64,000 bases of DNA, from NCBI GenBank assembly GCA_003290165.1, contig QNQO01000557.1:1-64000 (forward strand), written 5' to 3'. Shown here piece by piece: positions 11,284 through 22,800 of the stretch (within the stretch, counting starts at the first letter, position 1; each line of letters starts with the position of its first letter). Both the position numbers and the translations under genes were made by a program. This DNA is from Berberis thunbergii (Eukaryota; Streptophyta; Magnoliopsida; Ranunculales; Berberidaceae). The notes under the pieces were generated by a model, which was not told the DNA's origin, did no database searches, and saw only the letters and a program-made list of their open reading frames with translations.

Positions 11284-11779
11284 GTTTCCGGAGGATTCTC
11301 ACTGGAATTTGGCATTGTCGAAGTCTTCGCCGACCCATTTTGCCTATAAGTGGTTTTTCGGTCAGGCGCAAAACTGTCCAACAAGTTGCTCACCATTTGG
11401 GTTACTATTGCAGTTTTGGAGTGCTTGGAGTAGTTTGTCGGGATTTCTATCAGAGTCTGAGTCTATGTCGGGAATTTTTCAGAGTCGTCAAATCGCAGTT
11501 CTGCGGATTAGGTGCTTCGTGGATTTGGAATTGGGTTTCGAAAACCCATTCTGCTTAAATGAGTGAGAACATTCCTGTAACAATATTTTAATGATATGAA
11601 TGTCTTTCAAAATATTGTAGCGTAAGCGAGAACATTCCCCGAAAATTTTGATATAATGTTGATTTTTATAATACGAATGTCAATCGAATTAGTATTGCAG
11701 GAGTGAGGTAATAAATAGTGGTTCAATAAATGGTTTTCTTAAAATTCAATTCTCATAACTCTCCTAAGGTTTTCATCAG

Positions 11780-11841
11780 ATTCTTCAACTTAGTGCGCAA
11801 TTTCCTTTTAATTCTTCAACTTAGTGCGCAATTTCCTTTTA
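11780..11841. repeat. 31-bp direct tandem duplication in the Tekay-like LTR
   Basis: Two adjacent identical units start ATTCTTCAACTTAGTGCGCA, at 11780 and 11811. Confidence 0.85.
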
Positions 11842-12268
11842 ATTCAGTTTTAAGGGAACGTTTCTAAGATTTTCGTCAAAGTCTTCCAAATCGTAAATTT
11901 CATGGTTTTATGTTTTTCTATTGGTTGTATAGACACAAAAGTTCATATACTTGATGAATGTCGGCCGAAATATTGCGGTGGTAAGCTTATCATATGGATG
12001 AAAATTTGAATGTTTGTTATAACGTAATATTTTCAAAATAATATGTTGTAACGCCATGTGGTGTGGAAATCTACCAGGTTAGATACTGATATTTCGCATA
12101 GTTGCATGAATGTGGAAAAATATAATTAGGATCATGATTTCTGCTATGAGCTATGAAATGGCATATAACGCAATTTTATAATCGAGCATCCATAGCATGT
12201 TTTCGAGTGGTCATGTGGACATATGCACTTGCATCATATAGACTATATTTTCCCCCAATTCTGGCCAC

Positions 12269-12351
12269 ATGGAAAGGCATACTGTGTGAGTGCCTGATGG
12301 ATAGGCATATTGTGTGAGTGTCTGATGGAAATGCATATCATTTGAGTGCAT
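12269..12351. repeat. 28-bp triplicated repeat in the Tekay-like LTR
   Basis: Three imperfect units of 28 bp start ATGGAAAGGCAT (12269), ATGGATAGGCAT (12297) and ATGGAAATGCAT (12325). Confidence 0.8.
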
Positions 12352-13043
12352 TTAACTCGATCCACACTAAGAACTACGTGAAACTTTGGTAGGGAGTAAG
12401 AACGCAATTGATATTTCTTCCAGAAATGAACTCCCAACTGTAGTTGATCATTACCTCAGCCTTGAGGATAAGGGACTTTTATCCGATGGGCGTTATATTT
12501 TGTGATTGGGTTGCACAACCGGTCTTCCGTGGAAACAAGTATGTCCTAGAGGTGGCACCCCACTTGGGAACTTACCTGCTAGGAGTGGTATCGGTGTGTA
12601 TAAAGATGCATGTCAGGGTGAGACATGTTCGGCACGGTGAATTAGGTGTGATTATGAGAAAATATATTGTATGACCTCATGTGCATATTTATCATGGCTG
12701 AGTAGTTAAAATGGAAAGTGGTGTTGCATCGTAATTCATTATCATATTTTTATCTGTCTTATTTGATAACATGCATTAATTGGAGAATGGATGCTTTAGT
12801 TCTCCTCATACTAACCAGTGTTGGCTTGTTTGCTTGTTTTGCGGCAAATGGGTGTTTCCCTACCGGTGTGCAAGTAGTGGTGATGTTGTCGGAGGCTTTG
12901 AGTGATTGATTGGTCGTCTGCATGGTTGGACATCTGACATGTAGGTTTAACTCTCGTGTCTAGGTTTAGTTTAAATTATATTAGGGTCGTGTCACGTCTC
13001 AGTTTTTGAGATATTTATGTGCCTTGGGAACCGGGGCATTACA

Positions 13044-13816
13044 AAATTGCTCCTACCTATTTTTACACTTTTCAGCTCAAAGGGTAATGCAAGTTTCAGA
13101 ACTAATCCAAGATAGGATATGTTCCTTCACTTGACTACTTTAAGTTTTCAAATTTCGAAAAAGGGGTTCTATGAGCATGAAACTTGTCCAGAACAATACT
13201 CTTGCTACAAATTTTAAATCGTGAAGGCTTAAGTTCTAACCTAAAAATAGATGGTGGTTGACTTATCCGAGGGAGAGGGCACAAAATTTGTAAATCAATC
13301 TAAAACTATTCAAATTTTCATTTAATATTAACTAAAAGAAAATAAATAACCAAAACACCAAGTAATCAAGATAGAAACCGCGTGCGATGCGTTGGGGAAA
13401 AGTTACCCGGCTGAACCTCTTTTGGGTTACTTATGACGCCGCCAAAAAGTCGAGCTGCCCTCAATCCGAAGCAATGTCCACATAACAGACCGTTGAGTTT
13501 CACACGAATTGCAACCTGAAAAGTAAAATTACAACGCAATCTTTTTCTTTTTCTTTTTCTTTTTGTATTTATTTGCTTTTTTTTTTGCTTGTTTTTCACA
13601 ACCACTAATTTCGTTCCCATGAGAACTCCCTTGAATACCTATGTATGATTGTTTGCAAAACATTTGCAACAAATTAAAACTTAAACTAATAATAAACAAA
13701 AAATTCCTAACACTATTCCTAAACAAAGAAAATTACACCTAAACTACAAACCAGTGAAAATAAACTCTTGACTTCGATTCAATTGTTCCAATCCCCCGGC
13801 AACGGCGCCGGAAATT
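13044..13816 (-). mobile_element. 5' internal leader of an Athila-like element
   Basis: This lies between the end of the Tekay-like LTR and a primer site plus LTR on its right, so it is the untranslated leader of a minus-strand element cut by the Tekay insertion. It has a (CTTTTT)n tract at 13541-13565. The lysine-rich minus-strand frames over that tract are low-complexity artefacts. No gag domain is readable. Confidence 0.5.
13793..13810 (-). other. Primer binding site, tRNA-Asp type
   Basis: The plus strand reads CCCCCGGCAACGGCGCCG, nearly the 3' end of plant tRNA-Asp (TCCCCGGCAACGGCGCCA). The minus strand is thus a tRNA-Asp-complementary primer site, as used by Athila-type elements. It lies six bases from the LTR end at 13817, showing that the LTR is a 5' LTR in minus orientation. 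Confidence 0.75.
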
Positions 13817-15378
13817 TGATGTAGATTTTACTAACCTAAATTAATAGGCTAATAACCTAATTGTTATACTGTAAGTGCACGGTTGTCTAACTAGTAGACA
13901 ATGAAAAATACAGATCTATCCCATGAAGATTAAACTCACATTTGAAAATTAAAAATTTTCAGACTAATTTAAATGGGGTTACTGCGATTCAAAATTTCTA
14001 AACTAACGGAATAAAATTAAAAAACTAAAAATCGAATTAGTAAATGCAATTTGAAAGTGAACCAAGGCATCGAATCCACTATAGGTTCTTCGAAAATTTT
14101 GTAAGCCTAAATTATTTTTTTCATAAAGTGAAAAGCACTAGGGATGAACAATCTCTTGCTTTCATCGATAATGTGATCGTTAATAACCTTAGGATTAATC
14201 TAAATTCACAATCAATTTCAGTAAAAGTATAAACCCCAAGCTTAAGTGTCTAGTAACGGCACACACGATCATAGGTCTAACATAATCTAGTAAAATGTGC
14301 TTCGAATATAACACATAATACTCTAATTACCAACTAGTCTATTTATCAAATCCCATATAATCGGATAAAAGTAATTTGTCAATATTTAAAAAAAAATTGT
14401 ATTTTAACAATGAAGCACGAAGAAAACAGTTAATTAAATCTAAATATTTAACGACCTCTAGAAACCCATGTATTCATTTTCGTCTAGACGTGGGTTTAGA
14501 AACTCATGGCGAGGATGATCTCGGTGGGGGCTTTGGTCATATCCATCTCCTCCTCAAATAACATGTTTCACAAAGTACCTAGGTGTCAATGGCTACTGAC
14601 ACTAGAGGAGATTTGAAAGATTCCAGTGGTAGAGAGATCAGACTTCTCGTCTGTGTTGTGAGATGATTTGCATCTGGGCTACTATCGAGATGGATGCGAG
14701 AAGGTCTGTTGTGGACTACAAGAAAAAGGGAAAAAAAAAAAGATTAGCGATGGTGTTGCAAGCGAGAGGGGATGAAATGAAAAAAAAAAAAAAAAACCTC
14801 GTTGGTGACGAGATGGGTGGCTGGTTGTTGTGAGATGGTGGCTGCAAGGGGAGATGAAGCAAAAAGGGGTAATGGTGCCTGCAAGCGAGAGGGAGAAGAT
14901 AGAAGCGAGGTAAGAGGTAGTGTCGATGTGGTAGTGAGTAGCTGTGGGGAGATGGTGGTTGCTTGTGGGGAGATCGTCCTCTGTCTACAAGGGCGTGAGG
15001 AAGAAGAGAGATGGTCGTGGGTTGTTTGGTGGCTGCCGGTGAGAGGAAGAAAAGAAATGGCCGTTGGTTGTTTTGTTGTTGCCAGGGAGAGAAAGTAAAG
15101 ATATGGGGATTTTTAGATCATGACCATGGGAATGGGCTTAGGTTAAGACAAAGATGAAGAAATGGGTTGTTGGGTTTTAATTGGATTTCATCATTGATTT
15201 CGCCATCCGCGCCAATTCGTGAATGTCCATTACTTGTTCTTTCAAATTTGCCATATTAATGTGATTTCATCATTTAAGCTATGAATTCTACAAAAACATG
15301 AAAATGAAATAATTAGAATAAAATACAATATTGAAACACTAACAAATATAATTTATAAGGCAATTTATGTATAAATTA
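13817..15378 (-). mobile_element. 5' LTR of an Athila-like element
   Basis: The left edge TGATGTAG reads as a terminal CA on the minus strand, beside the primer site. The right edge, near 15378, is estimated by alignment with the LTR at 61004-62674. The two share a near-identical stretch of about 40 bases (15286 onward, CTACAAAAACATGAAAATGA, matching 62572 onward). Positions 14640-15120 are GA-rich, the complement of the CT-rich block in the other Athila-like LTRs. Open frames there are compositional. Confidence 0.55.
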
Positions 15379-17676
15379 GTTGAATATCTATGGAAAAGCT
15401 GTTGAGTCTCATGCATGCTTAGGAAAACTATAAATAAAGCTCACAATCCGAAGTTTTAAGAATCATTCCAAAACAGTTTAGCTTACTTAAGAGTAGTTAT
15501 TAGTAATGACATTATCTTTCCTGTTGATCAAAGATGCTAGGCAAAGCAATGTGTGACGTTCTGCTATCTAACGCTAGTGAATAGTTAGTTTTCACTACTT
15601 ATGCATGTTACAATTTGAGATTCTTACATGTTATGTTTGAGTTTGATTATGTCATGATATGACATGCAGATATAAATAATGTTTGAAACGTTTAATGTAT
15701 ATATTGTAGATTGTGTTAATCTATATTGTTCAAGAATAGAATTGTTGTTAGAACATCCCGATAAACGTTCATTCAGTTAGTACACTAATATAATGTACCA
15801 CCAGGGTTGGCTGAGGTATAGTTATACACATGGGTTGGCATATGTGTTAGGTCAGTGACAGTATATACCAGAAACAAACAATTATACTTGTCAATGGCAT
15901 CCACACTAGGGTTGGCTAGTGTGTATGTTGTGTAATACACATTGGGTAATACAGATGAGTATTATGTGGATTGTACGATTGGCAATATAAAGTAAAGTTA
16001 TTTTATGCATATGCTAAAGCATTTTATGTGTATTAATTATGATTGTTATTACCCTTACAATTTCTTTGTAGGGTTATAAACGATATTTAACTATACTTGT
16101 TATTGATGTTTAGCTTTTTAGATATAGTTTAATAATATGCCTAATGATATTGGGCATGATTGGGGTCCAAGACTGGAATAGAATAGCTACTCATTGGACC
16201 GTGTTGCTCATGATGCTACACTTAATATTTTCTAGGATAAGAAAGTTGGTGGAGACTTGTATTGAAAGGAGTTTTTGGAGGAATAATTATATTAAATAAT
16301 TGTATTTAAGTTAGCTTTGCGGTGTTTGTAAATGACATGTTATGCATGTTTTGGGATGTAAAAAATGTAAATTCAATAAAGTACACCCTAGTTATTGCAT
16401 TAAAATTGCTTATTTATCAAACAAAAGTGAAATTTGAGTTTTTTCTCGAGGGTAACATTTTTTGTTTATTTTTTGTATTTTACAATACTTCAAATATTTA
16501 ACCTATTTAACTACTCCTACTAAAACACAAGAATAAATCGATTTAGATTTTGAAAAGTCATACAGTTACATCATTGAATATCCAATTTACAATGTTTATA
16601 TATGTCCAAGTGATTTGTTGGGTCTCCAGCGCATAGTCTGGTGTATGATATCTATGTGGGGAGAGGCAGGGCATACTCCGGTATTGGAAGAACGACTCTG
16701 GAGTCATGTCCCTAGGTATTTGTGACTACGAAAGTTGTACGTACATGCATATAGATGTTCGTGTACGGTGGAGATTGAACCAAGATACGAAAAGATCTCG
16801 GGTCCTGCTTCGGCCTACTATATGCCCCCAAACCTATTGATAGCGTTGTAGATATATCAAGATGTACAACTTGATTTGCATAACCCTCTTCAAATTGTCA
16901 ACGACCCAGGTTATTCATTTCAGGCATCGAAAAATGACTAGGGTTAGTCTTTTAAGTAATCCTAAATTGACTCAGTTTAGTCATTTTCTTAAATAAATAA
17001 ATAGACCAAGGCTAGTCATTTCCAAACGTGTGAATATTTATTTTATTTTTTCAGATCAAAATTGGTTTGAAAAAAAAAAACTAATTAAGAGAGATTTTGT
17101 CCACCTCAACTGCCACATCTACCAATTTGAGAGTCGGAGTAGATTATTTTCTCAAATTGACATTAGACATATTTCTGTTCTTATATTACTCTCTTTTTAA
17201 AGAGAAAAATATAGCTGAACAGAGAAAAGCAAGTGCAGTGTTGTTGGCTTGTCCACGGTAAGTTTCACAATAGTCTTGTTTGTTGTTTGGTCTGGGATTC
17301 ACCTGGTTGGTGAGTTGGTGTAGTGCACATTTTTTTTAAATAATAGCACGGTTATCTTGCTATTTTTATCCCACATATTCTTTTTGAAATTTGGATGACT
17401 TCCAATGATAAAACAGTGGTAGTATATTTCACCAACTTGAGAAGAATTCAAGGACTCGCAATGAAAGGAACAGATGTGGTTATATATGTTTTTTCTTCTT
17501 TGTTACAAAAGAAAAGGAACATGAGAATAAAACACTCATGTTTTTTTTTAATTCTTTTTTCTTTATATCTTTGTAAAAATATACAAATTCTGAATCAAGT
17601 TAGGTTTTATACAAGTGGTAAAAGCAAATATCAACTTGCTAATATCTCGATTAACATGATAATCCGCCGTACAGTC
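15379..17676. other. Unassigned, probably repeat-derived DNA
   Basis: I see no gene. The stretch 15550-16300 has the texture of an old LTR, with repeated GGTTGGC and AATACACAT motifs (GGGTTGGCTGAGG, GGGTTGGCATATG, GGGTTGGCTAGTG at 15803-15925), but I found no termini. The frame at 17395-17820 has no recognisable domain. Confidence 0.3.
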
Positions 17677-18405
17677 CTATGGAAGTTTCACGGGGGTACC
17701 TTGTTGGTTAGTTGGCATGACATGATAATGTCTCCTTCGAGCGAACAAAGACAACACCTCATACTTCACGTAATAGTGTTTGCTAGATCGAGTTCTATTC
17801 TTCCTTTTGGCTTGGATTGAAAGAATTTGTATAACTTGTACCTTTTCCATTTGTCTCATAACTCTATCAGAGTGATATGGTTCTTCTACGTCAAGGCATA
17901 ACAAACATCCTGTAAACCATGTGATACCATGAAGGGGAGTGTTTCCCTTAGACTCCACGTAAGGATACCAAAGTACCTGCGAATTATATAATTAAAACTT
18001 AAATATGCATTTTTACCTCTTCAGGAGACATGTCATCAAGATGTTCCCTAAGAATGATGATTTGTTCGTCCAAACCCCCTACAATTTGTAGGGGTTCCCA
18101 TTTAGCAATGGTGGGGAGTCTAGCATCCCACGTCAGTTTTGCATTACCCCAGACTCTGAAGTAATCATATATTCATGCCCATAAACAAAAACAACATAAA
18201 TAAATATTATAAAATTATTATATATTATGAAGGTAATTAACAAAATAAAAAATTCGAATAGAGGCAAATATCCAGCAATTTACCTCGTTCCCTCTATGCT
18301 AGCACCGCCCAACTGACGAAACAAGACTGCCAAAGCTACTACACTCCATGCATACTTGTTAACATCATCCACCTCTATCAGCATCTTCAAATATTCAATA
18401 TAACC
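17677..18405 (-). pseudogene. Plant mobile domain (PMD/MAIN-like) gene fragment, three exons
   Basis: Three minus-strand segments join through good splice signals with frame kept: exon A 18405-18284, exon B 18155-18017 and exon C 17976-17677. Exon A encodes NKYAWSVVALAVLFRQLGGA and exon B includes RVWGNAKLTWDARLP. Exon C includes ITWFTGCLLCLDVEEPYHSD followed by RVMRQ. These match the order of conserved blocks in plant mobile domain proteins (Pfam PF10536 type): a YAW...LYRQLG block, then a hydrophobic block with H-DRVMRQFG. PMD occurs in host MAIN/MAIL proteins and in Mutator-like and Ty3/gypsy elements. The N-terminal half is not found to the right. After RVMRQ the sequence no longer follows the family and stops at 17677. 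I read it as a truncated copy, probably element-derived. The family call is by eye. Confidence 0.55.
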
Positions 18406-19895
18406 CTTGTTATATTTTTATCAACAAATATAGTCATACCCAAAAGAAACAACAAGTAACCCCAACACACTTGTTTCCTTTGTTTTTGTCTCATCTTTTT
18501 CCTCACTTCTTTGTCCCTTTTTTTCATTTTTTTTTTCTTCAACATGTTCTTTGCCCCTTTCCGCTCTCTGTTTTCGGGCAGAAACTATCATGAGTCATCT
18601 TTGACCTTCAACTCGATCATCCTCGCCAACATCACAACCAACAGAAGACATAGTAAACTTTCAAATATAAAATAAAACAAATACTTCAAGACAATTTCTT
18701 TTGTACAATAAATTCTACTAATTTTTAGGCAATACTTTAGCCACTTTGGATAAAAATACATTATATAACTCACTTACAGAAGCAAACAATGGATGACTCA
18801 CAAAAAACAATGTAAAATACCAATTTGGAGCCCTAGTGACCACCAAATCCGTTTTCACAATTACTTTTATTACTAAGGAACGAACTAAACAATTAATGGA
18901 CAAAGAGCATAAATAATTCTTCTTTAAAAATGGAAACAAATACACAAAAGCAAACAATGGGGCTCGCTTACAATCCAAACAAAAATTTCTAAACCCGGTG
19001 ATAGAATGGATGGCTCACTTACAAAAGAGTTGGAGTCGCAAGAGAGTTGTTGCATTTTGGAGAGTTTGAAGGTTTTGTTATGTAAGGATTTCAATTTTGA
19101 GAGCTTTTCGAATGAGTAGATTTGCAAGAGATTTGAATGTGGGAAGAATACCAACGTATGTTTGGAGTGATAAAATGTGGAAATGAGGTAGCATACAACA
19201 TAGTGGTAAAAGGAGGAAAGTATGGGTATACCCGTGTGCATAGTATCTTCCTTCTTGCACACCAAGACTTACTCAGGTCTCCCTTTCACTTACATTAAAA
19301 ACAAACGGGGGCAGGTTACTATCGCCACATCACAATCTTCTCTCATGGTCTACCAGTCAATAAGCAAACAAACTCTGTCTGGCTCTGTCTAGGATTTAAG
19401 ATCTCACAGATCTATCGAGATCGCACAAGCCCTACAAAAACATAGTCTTTCTATTGCAATTTCATGAGATTTCGTGAAATTATCAGAATTATTGACAAAA
19501 AAAATGGAGATGCTAAATTCGCAAGTTTTCTTTTCATAAAGTAAAAACCATGGTAAATTTCACGAGATTTGAAATCACAATCCACGGGTTTTACCATCTA
19601 AAAGCATACAAAGCCACTTGACCGATAAATAATAAAAAATCAGCGAAATCTCGCCAAATCACGGTCCATGGTTTTACCATCTAAAGGCGTACAAAACCAC
19701 TTGACCTATAAATAATAAAAACCCAAGCCACAAAAAAAGAATTTTTTCAGTATGGGATGGATCAAACTTTCCACATCCATCAAGATCTCTATTACAACTC
19801 TCAGCTATAACACCCTCTAGATGTTAGCTACAACTAGGGCATCTTTCATATATAATAAACAGATCAGAAAACTTAGAATGAAATAAATTCCCGTG
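18406..19895. other. Intergenic region downstream of the NAC gene
   Basis: There is no supported gene, and the minus-strand frames near 18588-19265 show no family features. Two direct repeats of about 58 bp lie at 19581-19640 and 19674-19731, inside an AT-rich stretch with many GAGATTTCG motifs that resembles a small repeat element. Confidence 0.35.
19581..19731. repeat. Pair of direct repeats of about 58 bp
   Basis: Both copies share GGTTTTACCATCTAAA, then CCACTTGACC and ATAAATAATAAAAA. They start 93 bp apart. Confidence 0.75.
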
Positions 19896-22800
19896 CTAAG
19901 AAGATATTATCAACTTCAATGTATACCAATTAAGTTTCACACCAACGAAATGAGAGCTGCCCATATAAGAGATGAAAAATTTTAAATTAAACCCACTGCG
20001 GCATGCCGCTGCAGCAGCATCCATTCTCAAGAATTTATGCTCATGACACATTCTATGGCCACAACAACACAGACAAGGGAACTCCCCCAACTTGCCTGAC
20101 AAAGTGTCGTTAGTGCACCCACAATGGTCTGTCACCTCAGCCTTGACAATGGTGGAGGAGCCACTGTAGTATCCAACGAGACTATTGCCCTTGTATCCCT
20201 TTGCTCCATTGGCAGACAGATATTCTGCAGCTGAAGCAGAACGAGCAGGGATAGAACCCAATAGGCATTCAAGTCTCGAATACTCACTGTGTTGTTCACC
20301 TGGAATACAACAATAGATGATGCTGAGACTTGCAACTATTTTCACTCAAGAAAACAACAAAAACCTGCAAAATAGCTTTGGTACATCCTCTGTTTCCTTC
20401 AGCATAAACCAAAGGTCACAAAGCCTTCATCACTGTTTCTACAGAAACAAGCAAACTATTACAGCAGAAATAGTTGAAGTTTACTAACAAATGTAGAAAT
20501 AATGTAAATCTTCCATTGGATAAGGTGCAAAGAGTGCAACACAAGAAACAATTTGGAGAATTATCTTGCCAAAATCAGTTTTGGCTTTTTGTACTTGGTT
20601 CATCAATATAGACTCTCCACAATAACAATGCCAGTTAGTAGCATCAAAAGGCACTAAGAATTGTAAAAGCTACCTCTCATCAGAGCTTCGCCCATATGTG
20701 TTTCTCCTAATTCTCCTTTTCTGCCGGCAGTCAGAGAACTTTGACTAGCATTCTCACATATGCATGCTGCATCTGATCCACTCCCAATATTATCCTAAAA
20801 TGGTGTCAACATCAGCATCAGCAAACACTTAACAAAACTTACGGTAAAGAAAGAGCGCAAAGTGACTAAACTAAAACCAAGTGAAGATAGACTCACATAG
20901 GAAGACATGAGCAGGTTATCATTTAACACACCAGAAACCTTTGGACGCTTCGAACATGATCCCAACACAAAAGCTGGCAGAACAGCATCAGCAGAAAGGT
21001 ATTGATCATAATGGCTCCCAGAAGTGATTTTGTCATTCATATTAGCTACCCTCGGATAAAGGTATTGAACATACTGGCTCCCAGAAATCATTTTGTCATT
21101 CATATTAGCTACTATAGGATATTTCAAGAGGTTCTCAAAGTCATCCAATTCCATCAGAGATGAATTATTTCCTGTCACAAGACTGTTAGGGAAACATAAT
21201 TTGTCGATTGTCTCTAGCTCTGACCTGGTGCCAAAGTTCTCAAACTCAGTACGGACAGAACCAGGTCCTCTCATGGGGTATTCAATGGAGGAATCAAGAT
21301 CTTTCAACTCCAAATAGTTGCCATTCCCCAAAAGAGTTTGGTCCAAACCATTATTGCCCCCCATGTCAGGAAGATGGGATGTATCAACAGCCTTCAGCTC
21401 TGCCCTGGGATAGATGTCCTCCAAACCACTATAAATATCAATTCTATCATTTTGAACTGAGCCATGAACATTATTTTGGGAGGTCAGCAACTGAAGCTCC
21501 TGCGAATGGAATGTAAGTTGTAATAATTAGAATCAAATTAAAGGAGAAATAGTATATATATTTAGGCTCCGCCCTGCATCGTGGTGGAAAGCAAACGACT
21601 TATTCAAAACTAACAAAAAATGACAGCAAAATGGAAATAAGAAGATTGATATGGGAGGTGAAAGACACGACTCTTCTACCATTACAGTAGCTGGCACAAA
21701 GGCCATACAGTGAGTTCCACATGTTATTGAAATGTAGCAAACCACTACAATGATGATGGTAACAAAAATAATAAAGACAGAGAAGCCCAATCCAAAGAAA
21801 GACTAACAAGAATTGCATAAGAACACCATTTTTATTTTTTACTCTTTTGAAAGAGGAGACATACAAGATGAAGAATACAAAGAACACAAAAACGAAGGTA
21901 ATTTTTCTTTTCTTTTTTCGATCAGCAAAAGCAATCATCTTAATAATCAAGAGGAGAAAAACAAGTGAATGAGAAGGAGAAAAGCAAAGATGAAAACAAA
22001 ACTACAACTTGAAAATACTTTCCCGATCAAAGATACAAAATGAAAAGGCTGGTCTTTGATTTTGTCAGAGATTTTTTCCACAACGCCATACTAGGGCCTT
22101 AATGTATTTTCTAATTGTATCTACATTTTTCATCATTCCCTTGAAAATTTTAGAATTTCTAGATTTCCAAAGAACCCAAATACCTGCAAAGGAGAACCCT
22201 GATCCAAACCCGTCTGCCAACTGTAGTGCAACCTTCCACTCTGAAACCCATTGAAAGAAAGAAGTACCGACTAGGTGTATGAAGCTCATTATATGAAAAG
22301 CAAAGACATAAGAAGCTCTCCCAACAAAGGTCATAAGCAAGAGCCTTTGACTACAATTTTTTTTAACATGCACATTGTGCTATCGCTAGGCGAGCTAGGC
22401 ACCCCGAGCAGGCTCCTTGCCTTGCCTAGCACCTGGGACCACAACTTACAATGGAGAAAAATATAACTTATATCCAATTGCCTTCCGATGAACAACATAA
22501 CTTAAACAATATTTTACCATCAGAAATATAAATAGCTAAAAGCCGCCAAGACAAATTTATGGATCAGATAAGTAAATTTTTTTTGAAAACATACACTTAA
22601 TTAAATTTAAATAGCAAGCAAACAGTGGTTACCTTCTGAGTAAAATTGTTGTTGCCACATAAGTCATCCACCTCTCCAAAACATGCCAATAGGGAATCTA
22701 GATCAAGATCCTCAGATAAGGGAAGATTGTGTGTGCTGATATCACAAGATGCTTCTCGACAAGGAGACTCCACTGAAAACCCACCTTTGTTTGAGAGATC

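Larger units (their letters stand above)
6359..13043 (+). mobile_element. Tekay-like Ty3/gypsy LTR, split by a copia insertion
   Basis: The LTR starts TGTAACACCTGTAAATTT and ends GGGGCATTACA, so its ends form the short inverted repeat TGTAA...TTACA. Removing the copia element and one copy of its target duplication leaves about 2.39 kb, a plausible size for this lineage. A strong TATA box (CTATTATAAAAGG, 6495-6507) lies near the left end. Two small tandem repeats lie in the right part: a 31-bp unit twice (11780-11841) and a 28-bp unit three times (12269-12351). The adjoining polypurine-like sequence on the left makes this the 3' LTR. The right flank (13044 onward) belongs to an Athila-like element. 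Confidence 0.65.

Noticed and set aside
13366..13726. Lysine-rich minus-strand frames
   Set aside because: They come from a (CTTTTT)n tract in a retroelement leader.
14802..15098. 98-aa plus-strand frame, Gly/Val/Trp-rich
   Set aside because: It is the GA-rich complement of the LTR pyrimidine block and has no homology features.
22380..22445. GCTAGGCGAGCTAGGC-type sequence in the NAC intron, with a similar one near 41330-41390
   Set aside because: Similar short CTAGGC motifs occur in both, but no ends or duplications could be defined to call an element.
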